A stretch of DNA of 56,717 nt from JBLMZI01 sp050258755 (GCA_050258755.1 JBLMZI010000008.1:1-56717); one strand, 5' to 3'; positions 16,561-26,141 are shown, counted from the stretch's first letter. Numbers and translations: made by a program. The notes: a model not told the origin generated them from the sequence alone.

Positions 16561-18198
16561 TTACTCCACTGAGAGTTGATAGTGATAATACGGCTGCCCG
16601 CCGTAATGCAGTTCCACCTCAAACGCATCATATGCGGTTTCGACCTTTTCGCGCAAAGCCTCCGCCTCTTGAGCTGTGATCTCTTTTCCATAGTAAATTG
16701 TGATTAGATCGCCCTCAGCGGCCAGCTTCTCCAGAAGCTGCATGACCGTCTCTTCCTCGGATGTGCCGATCAAGATCACCTTGTCTTCGATCAATCCGAT
16801 ATAGTCGCCGTTTTTGATCTGAAGTCCATTCACCCCGGCGTCCCGTACGGCGACCGTGACTTCTCCGGTTCTTACCCGCTTGATGTCGTCCCGCATCGCT
16901 TCGGCATTTTCAGCGGGATGGCCGTCCGGCTCATAGACGACCAGCGCGGCAATCGCCTGCATGGTGCTGGTCGTCGGCACGACCTCAACCGGTTTTTCAG
17001 AAACATCGGCTGCCTGCTGTGCCGCAAGAATAACATTCTTGTTGTTTGGCAGCAGAATGATCGTTTCCGCCGGAATCGCATTGATCGCGTCCAGAAAGTC
17101 CTGCGTGCTGGGATTCATGGTTTGTCCGCCTTCGATCACCTTGTCCACGCCAAGGCTCGACAGAATCTGCTGCCAGCCATCACCCTGGCTCACCGCGACA
17201 ACGCCAACTTTTTTCATGGGCTGCGGCATCGCCGATGCTTTTTGGGGGGCGGACCCTGCGGCGAGATTTCGGGTGCGCTCCTCAATCTCGTCCGCCATAT
17301 TATTGATCTTGATATCATGCAGAATTCCGCGCCGCAGACAGATCTCCAGGACCCGTCCAGGTGACGCGGAATGGATGTGGATTTTTAGCAGATTGCTTTC
17401 CCCGACTACCAGCAGGCAATCGCCCATAGGCAGCAGATCCCGCCGCACTTGATCTTGATCAAGCTTCGACCCACTGATCAACACTTCCGTGCAATACGGG
17501 TACTTAGGGTCAAATGCCTCTTGTTCGGTCGGTGTGATTTCCGCAGTCGGTTTCGGCGGCTCCATTGGGATTTCCTCGGGCTCCACTCCGGTCAGAACCG
17601 AATACATGCCTTCTAGAAAATAAATCAGCCCCTGGCCGCCAGCGTCGACCACGCCCGCTTCCTTCAAGATCGGAAGCATGCTGGGGGTCTTTTCCAGGAT
17701 GCGGCGTCCGGCTTCCAGTGCTTCGCCGAAAACCACTTCAATTTCATCGCTATGCGCGGCAGATGCCGCAGCCCCACGCGCAATTTCGCGGATTACGGTC
17801 AAAATCGTGCCTTCAACCGGCTTCATAACCGCTTTGTAAGCGGTATCCGAACCTGCCTGAAGCGCAGCCGCGAACTGTTTAGCGTCGATGGCTTTCTTCC
17901 CGTCCAGTTCCCGCGCAAACCCGCGAAAAATCTGGGAAAGAATCACGCCCGAATTTCCTCGGGCACCCATTAAGGCCCCCATCGAGATCGATTTCCCCAG
18001 TTTCCCGGATCGAACATCGGCCTTTTCAGCTTCCTTAACCGCAGACAGCAGGGTCAAATACATGTTGGTTCCGGTGTCGCCATCCGGTACCGGAAAAACG
18101 TTTAAAGCGTCGACACGGTCCTTTTGTCTGGCCAGGTAAGCGCACCCGGCGGTCAGCATGCGGACCAGCACCGCACCGTCAATCTGATGCAAACCCAC
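16561..18198 (-). CDS. fakA: DAK2-domain fatty acid kinase (FakA/YloV family)
   Basis: Family role: FakA phosphorylates fatty acids held by a DegV-type FakB partner, for reuse in lipid synthesis. The product is 545 aa. The N-terminal DhaL-like kinase domain (~1-200) has the Mg-ATP motif NVFPVPDGDTGTNM and MGARGNSGVILSQ, followed by VVDAGGQGL. The C-terminal half (~310-545) is the YloV-specific region. The start is GTG at 18198 behind GGAGGAGG. It follows an Asp23-like gene by 16 nt, the conserved yloU-yloV pair. No degV gene is in this window. Confidence 0.9.
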   Translation of the reverse strand: MGLHQIDGAVLVRMLTAGCAYLARQKDRVDALNVFPVPDGDTGTNMYLTLLSAVKEAEKADVRSGKLGKSISMGALMGARGNSGVILSQIFRGFARELDGKKAIDAKQFAAALQAGSDTAYKAVMKPVEGTILTVIREIARGAAASAAHSDEIEVVFGEALEAGRRILEKTPSMLPILKEAGVVDAGGQGLIYFLEGMYSVLTGVEPEEIPMEPPKPTAEITPTEQEAFDPKYPYCTEVLISGSKLDQDQVRRDLLPMGDCLLVVGESNLLKIHIHSASPGRVLEICLRRGILHDIKINNMADEIEERTRNLAAGSAPQKASAMPQPMKKVGVVAVSQGDGWQQILSSLGVDKVIEGGQTMNPSTQDFLDAINAIPAETIILLPNNKNVILAAQQAADVSEKPVEVVPTTSTMQAIAALVVYEPDGHPAENAEAMRDDIKRVRTGEVTVAVRDAGVNGLQIKNGDYIGLIEDKVILIGTSEEETVMQLLEKLAAEGDLITIYYGKEITAQEAEALREKVETAYDAFEVELHYGGQPYYHYQLSVE

Positions 18199-18214
18199 CC
18201 GAAGTCCTCCTCCG

Positions 18215-18574
18215 TTAATCGTTCAGTACCTTGACACCCTTGACGAACACGTTTACCCGGTTCACATGAATGCCAGCTACTTTCTCCATGGTGTATCTTA
18301 TCTTTTGCATCACGTTGGAGGCAACCACAGAGATTTTGGTTCCATAAGTTACCACGATAAACACCTCAACGTTCAAGCCGTCAGGCGTCTCCTGCACTTC
18401 TACCCCTTTGCGGATCGAATCAAGGCCCAGAATGCTGGTCAGATCGTCGGATACCTTGCGGGAAACCATGCCAGCCAGCCCGTAGCAATCTACCGTGGCA
18501 AGCCCCGCCAGGGTTTCCACCGCTTCTTTCGATATCGTAATATTGCCCAAATCGGTCGTTTCAAGCGTATACAC
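18215..18574 (-). CDS. Asp23/YloU family protein
   Basis: A 119-aa Asp23-family protein (alkaline-shock protein 23 type; membrane-associated scaffolding in Staphylococcus, general role unclear). The family pattern is visible: GNITISKEAVETLAGLA, CYGLAGMVSRK, and a C-terminal VNVFVKGVKV. The start at GTG 18574 is preferred because the ATG three codons upstream sits 1 nt from the GGAGG. A minus-strand -10 TATACT lies at 18600-18605, with a poor -35. It forms an operon with fakA. Confidence 0.88.
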   Translation of the reverse strand: MYTLETTDLGNITISKEAVETLAGLATVDCYGLAGMVSRKVSDDLTSILGLDSIRKGVEVQETPDGLNVEVFIVVTYGTKISVVASNVMQKIRYTMEKVAGIHVNRVNVFVKGVKVLND

Positions 18575-18636
18575 GAGCCTCATCCCTCCTGTTCAATCTA
18601 GTATAATTCAACAGCGGAAATTTGTATTCCTTCTTA

Positions 18637-18665
18637 TTGCCCTCTTCACGACCTTTTGCTATACT
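18637..18665 (+). promoter_or_regulatory. Sigma-A promoter of rpmB
   Basis: TTGCCC (18637-18642), a 17-bp spacer, TATACT (18660-18665), with an extended TGc before the -10. The leader to the rpmB GTG is about 35 nt. Confidence 0.75.
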
Positions 18666-18704
18666 GAATAGCGTGCGAAATCAACGAAAGGGGGCATGGA
18701 GTCA

Positions 18705-18893
18705 GTGGCAAAGTGCGATGTTTGCGAAAAAGGCATTACTTTCGGTAAGAAGTATAGCCATTCCCATATAAGAACAAACCGCCAGTGGAAACCCAATACC
18801 CAGAGCGTACGCGTTATGGTGAATGGAAGATCGATTAAGATGAACGTATGTACCCGCTGCCTGCGTTCCGGGAAAGTTACCCGGGCAATCTAA
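18705..18893 (+). CDS. rpmB: 50S ribosomal protein L28
   Basis: A 62-aa large-subunit protein. It is the zinc-binding (C+) form, with Cys pairs CDVC near the N-terminus and CTRC near the C-terminus, and the family pattern GKKYSHSH...TNRQWKPN. The start is taken at GTG 18705, giving the usual MAKCDVC N-terminus and 10-nt spacing from AAGGGGG; the ATG at 18696 is 1 nt from that site. It is monocistronic, divergent from asp23-fakA, with its own promoter and terminator. Confidence 0.95.
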   Translation: MAKCDVCEKGITFGKKYSHSHIRTNRQWKPNTQSVRVMVNGRSIKMNVCTRCLRSGKVTRAI

Positions 18894-18939
18894 CCCCTTT
18901 TGTACGTTTGTTGACCAAAAGCCCGTAAAGACCCGCAAT

Positions 18940-18974
18940 ACACCCCGGCAACTCGCCGGGGTGTTTGTTTTTTC
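18940..18974 (+). terminator. Rho-independent terminator of rpmB
   Basis: 10-bp perfect stem ACACCCCGGC/GCCGGGGTGT with a 5-nt loop, followed by TTGTTTTTT. Confidence 0.92.
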
Positions 18975-19084
18975 GCCGATCCAAAGCTTGTCATCCAACT
19001 CATTCCAGTGGATAATTTAATCAGCGCATTCATAATATTCGATCGTTTTTAGCCACCCTCGATGATCGGAACGGGAGTGATTGG

Positions 19085-21685
19085 TTGAACCTGTACTCTC
19101 TGCTGACCTTCCTGGCCTGTGTGTTATATCTCTATTTTGGATACTACGTGCTGTATCTGGACCGGCGATCCCGGGTGAACCAGGTATTCAGCGCCTGCTG
19201 CCTGGCTTTTGCCTGGTGGGCATTCTGTGTCACTTTTTATTATCCAGCCCCGAGCGAAGCAGCCGCCAAATTCTGGCAAAGCCTTGCCACACTTGGCTTC
19301 GCTACCGTTCCTTCCCTTTTTCTGCTCTTTTGCCTGCTGCTTACCGGGACCCCTTATGTCAGGCGCTTCTGGTTTCTGCTTTTTATCCCCAGCGCACTTT
19401 TTGCCTATCAATCACTGTTCGGTAGCGGATGGGCCGAATCACACTACACCTTGACTTCTTTTGGCTGGTACGGCACACCCAACCTCGCCTCGCCTTGGTA
19501 TATTGGTTTCATTATTTATTATCCGGTGTGCGTTCTGGCTTCCGGGGTGGTTCTGTGGCGCTGGCGCGCAAAAAACACCAGTCCGCGTCGGCGAAAACAG
19601 GTTGAAACGATTGTTTACGGCGCGGGCATCACCATATTCCTGAGCCTGGTTAACGAAACCGTGCTGCCTTCGATGGGATACTTGGTCCCGCAAATTCCAG
19701 CTTTTTTCGGTCTGGTCTGGGCATTCGGGATCTGGACTGCGATAACGCGCTATCGCTTGATGGTCGTGAATACCGGATTGGCCTCGACCGCTATCATCAG
19801 TCACATCCGCGACCTGATCATCCTGACCGATCCAACCGGAAATGTGACCGCAATCAACCCAAGAGTGACCGAAGTGCTGGAATGGTCCGAGACCGATCTG
19901 GTTGGCCGGCCGGTTGGTGACGTGATCGTTGAAACCGATTGGGTGCAGAATTTACTGCATCCCCAAAGTGTTCAGGACGAAGTCTCGCGGGAACTAACCT
20001 ATGTCGGAGCGAATGGACACACGATACCGGTTCAGGCCAGCATTTCGCCCGTTTTGGATTCCACCGGCGATTATATCGGCCGCGTCTTGATCGCACAGGA
20101 CATTCGGGAAACCCGGCAGCTCGAACATGAAATCCAGGTTCGCGAAACCGCCCAGCAGGCTCTGCAGCTTGCCAACGAAAAATTAAAAGAACTCGATCGG
20201 ATTAAAACCGATTTTCTGGCCACGGTTTCCCACGAACTTCGAACCCCGCTAACCTCTATCCTCGGTTTTAGCAAAATTATTTCGCGCCAGACCGCCCTTC
20301 GGGTTCAGCCAATGATCGATCCAGAGAATAAGAAAGCCGCTGCGGCGGTCCGGCAGATCGTTGACAATTCGCGCATTATCGTATCAGAAAGCGAACGGTT
20401 GACCAGCCTGATCAGTGATGTGCTCGATATCGCGAAAATGGAATCCGGGAAAGTGGAATGGAAAAATCACCGGTTTTCATTATACGACCTGCTTGATCGC
20501 GCCGTTGAGGCAACGGCCGGTTTGTTTGCCGGTGACGAAGTCGTTCTGATCAAGGAGACTGAACCGGATCTCCCAGAAATTTACGGTGATTTTGATCGGC
20601 TGCTTCAAGTCGTTATCAATCTTATCTCCAATGCCTGCAAATTCACTGAGTATGGCAGTGTTACCTGCCGCATGCGCCGTTTGGACGACCACGTGGCGAT
20701 CAGCGTGTCGGATACGGGGATCGGGATCGATCCGGCCGATCAGGCGCGGGTTTTCGATAAATTTAAGCAGGTCGGGGATCCTTTGACCAACAAACCGAAA
20801 GGCACCGGTCTCGGTCTGCCCATCTGCAAGCAGATTGTGGAGCACCACAGTGGCCGAATCTGGCTTGAAAGCGCACCCAACACCGGAAGCACTTTTACCT
20901 TCACCCTGCCGCTTTCATCTGACTCTCACAAACTGCATCTTGATCTTGCCAAGATTATGCGCCAGCTTCCCACACTTCCTATCCGTCCCCGATTTTCGGA
21001 AACCGGAGAACCAAAAACAATTCTGGTCGCTGATGACGACCGCAGCATCCGGCTGCTGCTGAAGCAGGAACTCGATGCCGCCGGATATCGGGTAACCGAA
21101 GCCAGTAACGGGCTGGAAGCCTTAACCATTATTCATCAGCAGCGGCCGGATCTCGTGATTCTGGATGTTATGATGCCGGATGTCAGCGGTTTTGATGTCG
21201 CGAGTGTTCTTAAAAGCGAGGCTGAAACCTCGAACCTGCCCATTATTCTGCTCTCCATCGTGGAAGATCTTGATCGCGGGTATCGACTCGGGGTTGACCG
21301 TTATCTGACCAAACCAGTGGACATTGAAACCCTGTTGGGCGAAATCCGTCGAATTCTTGACGACGGCGGAATTCGGCGGGCGCTGATTGTGGACGAAGGG
21401 TTGAACGATCCGGACCAATTAGGCGCAATGCTGGTCCGCCGGGGCTTTACCTCGTTTCATTGCGCCGAAGCCGCCGGTGTGCTTCGGCAGGCATTAACCA
21501 TCGTTCCCGAGATGATTATTGTTGAAGCGGCACTGGCCGATCGGGAAAATCTGGCTGATCGGATTCTGGCCGAACCCAGTCTCGAAAACACGCTGCTTTT
21601 CCCCCTCCACGAGGAAGCGGATCAACTGATTGCATCGACCGAAATCCTGCTCCGATCCTCGTCCGGGGTTGAAAAGCTGATATAA
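19085..21685 (+). CDS. 7TM hybrid histidine kinase with degenerate C-terminal receiver (copy 1)
   Basis: An 866-aa membrane sensor kinase. Residues 1-225 hold seven hydrophobic segments (histidine-kinase N-terminal 7TM type). Then PAS ~232-345, a short coiled coil, HisKA with His383 in TVSHELRTPL, HATPase ~490-610 (GTGLGLPICKQ), and a receiver ~645-760 (VILDVMMPDVSG; Lys in LTKPVD). The last ~100 residues look like a second receiver that has lost its phospho-acceptor block. The start is TTG at 19085 behind GGGAGTGATTGG. It is followed 52 bp later by a paralogue of the same architecture and then by a lone receiver. The ligand is unknown. Confidence 0.92.
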   Translation: MNLYSLLTFLACVLYLYFGYYVLYLDRRSRVNQVFSACCLAFAWWAFCVTFYYPAPSEAAAKFWQSLATLGFATVPSLFLLFCLLLTGTPYVRRFWFLLFIPSALFAYQSLFGSGWAESHYTLTSFGWYGTPNLASPWYIGFIIYYPVCVLASGVVLWRWRAKNTSPRRRKQVETIVYGAGITIFLSLVNETVLPSMGYLVPQIPAFFGLVWAFGIWTAITRYRLMVVNTGLASTAIISHIRDLIILTDPTGNVTAINPRVTEVLEWSETDLVGRPVGDVIVETDWVQNLLHPQSVQDEVSRELTYVGANGHTIPVQASISPVLDSTGDYIGRVLIAQDIRETRQLEHEIQVRETAQQALQLANEKLKELDRIKTDFLATVSHELRTPLTSILGFSKIISRQTALRVQPMIDPENKKAAAAVRQIVDNSRIIVSESERLTSLISDVLDIAKMESGKVEWKNHRFSLYDLLDRAVEATAGLFAGDEVVLIKETEPDLPEIYGDFDRLLQVVINLISNACKFTEYGSVTCRMRRLDDHVAISVSDTGIGIDPADQARVFDKFKQVGDPLTNKPKGTGLGLPICKQIVEHHSGRIWLESAPNTGSTFTFTLPLSSDSHKLHLDLAKIMRQLPTLPIRPRFSETGEPKTILVADDDRSIRLLLKQELDAAGYRVTEASNGLEALTIIHQQRPDLVILDVMMPDVSGFDVASVLKSEAETSNLPIILLSIVEDLDRGYRLGVDRYLTKPVDIETLLGEIRRILDDGGIRRALIVDEGLNDPDQLGAMLVRRGFTSFHCAEAAGVLRQALTIVPEMIIVEAALADRENLADRILAEPSLENTLLFPLHEEADQLIASTEILLRSSSGVEKLI

Positions 21686-21737
21686 GCTTCACATAGATGC
21701 GATATCAAAGAGTGTCCTCTAGCTGCAGGAGGCTTCT

Positions 21738-24278
21738 ATGAATCTATTTTCGTTAATGTCATTTTTTGCGCTTCTGTTTTACCTGTATGTCGGGTTTTAC
21801 GTGATCCGTTCGGATTCCCGCAGCCTGGCAAACCGGGTGTTTCTTATGCTCTGCTTCAGCTTCGCCATCTGGGCGTTTGCCTACACGTTCATTTATCCGG
21901 AAACCGATCCCGCCACGCGGTGGATGTGGTACCGGATATCCGCGTTGGGATGGACCACTTTCCCGGCCCTGGTCTTTCATTTCGACCTGGCGATGGTCCG
22001 TTCGCCGCTGCTCAAACGCCGTTGGTTTCTGCCCGCACTCTATATCCCGGTTCTCTTGTTGCTATACAAATCCCAAACCGGCATCCTGGTGGCCTATGAT
22101 TTTGTTCAGACCCCGCTGGGCGCAGTCGAACTTCAAGTCAGCGGTTCAGTCTGGAATCTTTGCTTTGTCGGCTATTATTCAGCAGTCTTGCTTTTCGGAA
22201 CATATGCGATTTATAGATGGGGCAAAAAATCAGCTCTGAATCGAACGCGGCGTCAAAGCCGTGTAATGACCCTGGGCGCTCTGCCTGCCATTTTCATTGG
22301 TTCACTGACCAATTCGGTTCTGCCCGCTTTAGGCATTCATTCCATTCCTGCACTGGCTCAAATCGCTTCGCTGACGTGGGTTTTCGCCATCGCCTATGCG
22401 GTTGGAAGATATCGTTTGATGGTGATGAGTCCAGCCCAGGCGGTCGCTGCGATTGCCGAAAAGTCTATGGATGCGCTTTTCCTCTTGGACCAAAACGAAA
22501 CGATACTGACGGTGAACGCCTTCTCACTGCAAATTTTAGGCTGTAAATTGCACGATCTCATTGGCAAAAAATTGATCACCGTTGTCCCGGATGCGGCGCT
22601 CTTACTGGAGACCATCAAGCAAGCTTCGGCTCCCCGTCAGAAGGTTACCCGCAATCTCCTCATTACTGGCTGTGACAACACGGCTGTTCCGGTACGAATG
22701 CACATATCCCCCATCAACGATGCCTTTCACGAAATCGGCGGCTATGTTGTCATCGCACACGATCTTCGCTTGGCGACCAAACTGCAAAAGGAAATTATGG
22801 AACGGCAGCTGGCGCAAGCGGCTTTGATTCGGTCCAATGAACAAATGAAGGAGTTGGACCGCGTGAAAACCGAGTTTTTGACCACCGTCTCCCATGAGCT
22901 CAGAACCCCGCTGACCTCAATCATCGGTTTTTCCAAAATTATCGCAAGAAATCTGGATGACAAACTGCTTCCGCTGATTGACCCGGTGGAAGAACGTCAA
23001 CGAAAGGTTCTCACGCAGGTTCGAGAGAATGTGATGATTATCATTTTCGAAAGCCAGCGGCTTTCCAACCTGATCAATGACATACTGGATATCGCGAAAA
23101 TGGAGGCGGGCGAACTGGAGTGGCATTTTGAGGCCTTATCGATTCGCGACCTGATTCTGGCCACGGTTGAACAGATGCATCCGTATTTTGACGAAAGACC
23201 TGATGTTACCCTTTCCCTTGATCTTTCGGAATCGCTTCCGCCGGTCCGGGCTGACCGGGCCCGCATGGAACAGGTGGTTCAAAATCTGCTTTCGAATGCG
23301 TTCAAGTTTACCAACGCGGGTACCGTAGGCGTCCAGGCCCGTCGGGAGGGAGACGTTGTTCGGGTCAGCGTTCGAGACACCGGCACCGGCATTGGCACCA
23401 AGGATTTGGAAACCGTCTTCGACAAATTTAAACTGGTTGACGATACCCTCAATACCCGCCCGATGGGCTCCGGTCTCGGCCTGCCGATCAGTAAGCAAAT
23501 CATTGAACATCACGGCGGCTCCATCTGGGTACAAAGTGAACTTTCGGTTGGCAGCACGTTTAGTTTCACGCTTCCGATCAGCGGTGAACAACCCATTCAT
23601 CTGAATTCAATCATTACCGAACTTCGATCCCGTCTTTCCGCCGAGCCTGATCTGGCCGAAACCGGAACAAAAGCTGTTCTGATTGCGGATGATCATGCAG
23701 GAATCTTTCATGCTTTGCGCGAAGAACTGCTCCAGGCGGGTTATGCTGTCACCAGAGCCCGGGATGGTCAGGAGGCCATATCTACCATTAAACGGTCAGT
23801 TCCCTCACTGGTGCTCCTCGATCTTATGATGCCTGACGCCAGTGGCTATGATATCGCGTCGATCCTGAAAAACGACCCGAACACAGCCCATATTCCGGTT
23901 ATTATCGTATCGCAGTCCGCGGACGCAAACACTGGCTATACGATACATGTCGATAAGTGCTTTACGAAAACAGTCGATTGCGAGATGCTGATGAAAGAAA
24001 TTCATAAGCTTCTCGATCCATTTGGTATCGATCCCATTGTGGTGATTGACTCCATCGAACAACAGGAAAAATGGTTGATTCAAGCCCTGGATCAATCCGG
24101 CTTTTCTGTAGTCAGGATTGACGCCGATTCGGTTCAGGACCACCCGCCTGCCGAACTCTTAAAGCCAGGCAGGATACTGATCAACGCGCTTTCGCCTGAG
24201 CGGCAGTATATTTTGGATCAAATCAAAGCCAGTGACACTTTTGATCGGGTTTTGTTTTGCATACCGCCTGAATCATGA
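21738..24278 (+). CDS. 7TM hybrid histidine kinase with degenerate C-terminal receiver (copy 2)
   Basis: An 846-aa paralogue of the upstream kinase, alignable over its whole length: 7TM (1-228), PAS (~235-345), HisKA with His386 in TVSHELRTPL, HATPase (GSGLGLPISKQ), receiver (LLDLMMPDASG), and a C-terminal ~90-residue degenerate receiver. In the active receiver the usual Lys-Pro is Lys-Thr (FTKTVD). ATG at 21738 follows GCAGGAGGCTTCT. The pair probably arose by tandem duplication. The single receiver at 24343 follows by 64 bp. Confidence 0.92.
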   Translation: MNLFSLMSFFALLFYLYVGFYVIRSDSRSLANRVFLMLCFSFAIWAFAYTFIYPETDPATRWMWYRISALGWTTFPALVFHFDLAMVRSPLLKRRWFLPALYIPVLLLLYKSQTGILVAYDFVQTPLGAVELQVSGSVWNLCFVGYYSAVLLFGTYAIYRWGKKSALNRTRRQSRVMTLGALPAIFIGSLTNSVLPALGIHSIPALAQIASLTWVFAIAYAVGRYRLMVMSPAQAVAAIAEKSMDALFLLDQNETILTVNAFSLQILGCKLHDLIGKKLITVVPDAALLLETIKQASAPRQKVTRNLLITGCDNTAVPVRMHISPINDAFHEIGGYVVIAHDLRLATKLQKEIMERQLAQAALIRSNEQMKELDRVKTEFLTTVSHELRTPLTSIIGFSKIIARNLDDKLLPLIDPVEERQRKVLTQVRENVMIIIFESQRLSNLINDILDIAKMEAGELEWHFEALSIRDLILATVEQMHPYFDERPDVTLSLDLSESLPPVRADRARMEQVVQNLLSNAFKFTNAGTVGVQARREGDVVRVSVRDTGTGIGTKDLETVFDKFKLVDDTLNTRPMGSGLGLPISKQIIEHHGGSIWVQSELSVGSTFSFTLPISGEQPIHLNSIITELRSRLSAEPDLAETGTKAVLIADDHAGIFHALREELLQAGYAVTRARDGQEAISTIKRSVPSLVLLDLMMPDASGYDIASILKNDPNTAHIPVIIVSQSADANTGYTIHVDKCFTKTVDCEMLMKEIHKLLDPFGIDPIVVIDSIEQQEKWLIQALDQSGFSVVRIDADSVQDHPPAELLKPGRILINALSPERQYILDQIKASDTFDRVLFCIPPES

Positions 24279-24342
24279 TTACGAATGGTTTTTACCGCCA
24301 AATGGACACTGAGCTCTGTGATACAAATGCAGGAGGGATTCC

Positions 24343-24717
24343 ATGCCGAAAATTTTGATCGTTGATGATGAACCCCATATCCGCTTGCTGTTGGAGCAGA
24401 CCCTTGAGGAATTTGAAGATCAGGGCATCGATATTCTAAAAGCGGAAAACGGCCGCCAAGCCTTGGATTTAATCCAAAGGGAAAAACCTGATCTGGTTTA
24501 CCTTGATGTCATGATGCCGGAAATGAATGGGTATGAGGTTTGCCGGACGGTGAAGTTCGATATGAAACTTGACGACATTTTTATCGTATTACTGACGGCA
24601 AAAGGCCAGGAATTTGACAAGAAAAAAGGCCTGGAAGTTGGTGCCAACATTTACGTGACCAAGCCCTTCGACCCTGACTTTATTGTAGAAAAGACCCGTG
24701 AAGTTTTAAAAGTTTAA
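24343..24717 (+). CDS. Single-domain response regulator
   Basis: A 124-aa receiver with VDDEPHIR, phospho-acceptor Asp55 in YLDVMMPEMNG, Thr in LLTAKGQ, and Lys in VTKPFD. No output domain. ATG follows GCAGGAGGGATTCC. As third gene of a plus-strand unit with two hybrid kinases, it is the likely phosphate sink or shuttle for one or both; this is inference. A strong terminator closes the unit. Confidence 0.93.
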   Translation: MPKILIVDDEPHIRLLLEQTLEEFEDQGIDILKAENGRQALDLIQREKPDLVYLDVMMPEMNGYEVCRTVKFDMKLDDIFIVLLTAKGQEFDKKKGLEVGANIYVTKPFDPDFIVEKTREVLKV

Positions 24718-24749
24718 TCCGATCACCGTAACCTGTTCCGCACTGCGCA

Positions 24750-24777
24750 GTGTCCGATGTTGCATCGGACACTTTTT
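24750..24777 (+). terminator. Terminator of the 7TM kinase operon
   Basis: 10-bp stem GTGTCCGATG/CATCGGACAC with a 3-nt loop, then TTTTT. Confidence 0.92.
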
Positions 24778-25001
24778 CGTTCCCGCATCGCTTCTTTTCC
24801 ACCAACCCCAAATAACCCCTTGCTATGCCTTCGCAATCAGCCGCTATGATCCCGACTGCGCCGGTCCGCTCGTTCCGTTTCAGCGTCCCTGCCGGCGTCT
24901 GTACACGCTTTCCGCGGTTTGGCCTTCTTGCCCTCTTTCCCATACACTGTTCACGAAGTATCCGCTTTTCAAGCCAATCATCGCAGAAAGGAGTTTCTTT
25001 T

Positions 25002-25625
25002 ATGTCCATTCCTTTGTTGCGGGTATTTGTGCTTTGTGGCGCAGTACTCGTACTCTTGCTCGGGTTTGCCGGAAACGCGCAGGCTTATGAGCAGCCGCGA
25101 AACCTCGCTATAGGGAGCCAGGGCGAAGATGTTGCCGCCCTTCAGACCGCCTTGAATACAATCGGTTATTCAGCCGGTAAGGTTGATGGATTTTTCGGGC
25201 CGATTACCCAGGGCGCTGTGATCCGTTTTCAATCCGCTACGAAACTGAAGCCTGACGGCATCGCAGGTCCCAAAACCAGCAGAGTTCTATCCCTGGCTTT
25301 GAATGAACCGATCAATGAACCGCCTCCAACCGTATACAAGCAGGTTCTTCAGATGAGAGCCTCCGCGTATGACGACGATGACCTGTGTAATTACCCCTAT
25401 ACCGGACAGCCCAGCTACATAGGTCTTCCCTTGATGGTCGGGGTTGTCGCAGTCGATCCCAAAGTAATACCCCTCGGATCGCAATTATGGATCGAGGGGT
25501 ATGGACCGGCAATTGCAGGTGATGTCGGCGGTGCGATCAAGGGCACTCGCCTCGATTTATTGTATCCATTTCATCAGTCAGCCTGGAATTACGGCATTCA
25601 GAATGTAAACGTTTACATCTTATAG
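25002..25625 (+). CDS. Secreted peptidoglycan-binding and 3D-domain protein
   Basis: A 207-aa exported cell-wall protein. The signal peptide covers ~1-28 (hydrophobic core, GNAQA cleavage region). A PG_binding_1 domain (~35-95: GSQGEDVAALQ and DGIAGPKT) is followed by a 3D domain (~115-207) with its three aspartates in VAVDPKVIPLG, AGDVGGAIKG and RLDLLY. 3D domains occur in lytic transglycosylase-type wall hydrolases. The start at 25002 follows AAAGGAG and begins the signal peptide. The 222-bp leader contains CATACACT (24941-24948), a sigma-E-like -10 without a matching -35. Its end overlaps the convergent coaD stop by 6 nt. Confidence 0.9.
   Translation: MSIPLLRVFVLCGAVLVLLLGFAGNAQAYEQPRNLAIGSQGEDVAALQTALNTIGYSAGKVDGFFGPITQGAVIRFQSATKLKPDGIAGPKTSRVLSLALNEPINEPPPTVYKQVLQMRASAYDDDDLCNYPYTGQPSYIGLPLMVGVVAVDPKVIPLGSQLWIEGYGPAIAGDVGGAIKGTRLDLLYPFHQSAWNYGIQNVNVYIL
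25603..25618. promoter_or_regulatory. 16-bp perfect palindrome matching the CcpA cre consensus
   Basis: The inner 14 bp, TGTAAACGTTTACA, match TGWNANCGNTNWCA at every defined position. It lies inside the 3' ends of two convergent genes, an unusual place for an operator; it might act as a roadblock or be chance. Confidence 0.35.
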
Positions 25626-26141
25626 CGATTTGTTCGACCGATAAGTCTCACCTGATTGTTGAATTGCTTCCATTCGCTTCTTCAATTCATTTTCAACCAC
25701 TTCCGGTACCAGCCCGCTTACCGAGCCGCCCAACAGGGCGGCTTCCTTCACACCGCTCGAACTCACAAAGAAGTACCGCGGATTGCACATAATAAACACC
25801 GTATCCACTTCTTCGGCGAGGTGATTGTTCATCATCGCCATATGCATCTCGTATTCAAAATCGGAGATCGTCCGAAGTCCCCGAACGATCGTCGTTACGT
25901 CCCGGTCCCGGACGTAATCCGTCAACAGCCCGCTGAATGATTCGATTTCAATATTGGGAATATCCCGCGTCACTTCCTGAAGCAATGCGATCCGCTCATC
26001 CACGCTGAAAAACGCTTGCTTGTAAACATTGTAAACGACAGAAACAATAAGTCGATCAAACATCTTGGCGGCCCGTTTGAACACGTCCACATGCCCATTG
26101 GTAACAGGATCAAAACTTCCTGGATATACGGCTGTTTTCAC
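25620..26141 (-). CDS. coaD: Phosphopantetheine adenylyltransferase
   Basis: Penultimate CoA synthesis step: 4'-phosphopantetheine + ATP to dephospho-CoA. The product is 173 aa. It shows the nucleotidyltransferase motif YPGSFDPVTNGH, the conserved RGLRTISDFEYE segment, and VSSSGVKEAALLGG near the end. The start was moved to GTG 26141, 9 nt after GGGAGG, giving the family N-terminus; the longer frame adds 17 non-conserved residues. A hairpin (26218-26240) lies ~80 nt upstream. It is a monocistronic gene between the 3D protein and thiolase. Confidence 0.94.
   Translation of the reverse strand: MKTAVYPGSFDPVTNGHVDVFKRAAKMFDRLIVSVVYNVYKQAFFSVDERIALLQEVTRDIPNIEIESFSGLLTDYVRDRDVTTIVRGLRTISDFEYEMHMAMMNNHLAEEVDTVFIMCNPRYFFVSSSGVKEAALLGGSVSGLVPEVVENELKKRMEAIQQSGETYRSNKSL

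Noticed and set aside
24941..24948. Sigma-E -10 (CATACACT) before the 3D-domain gene
   Set aside because: No matching -35 at 12-15 bp; probably chance.
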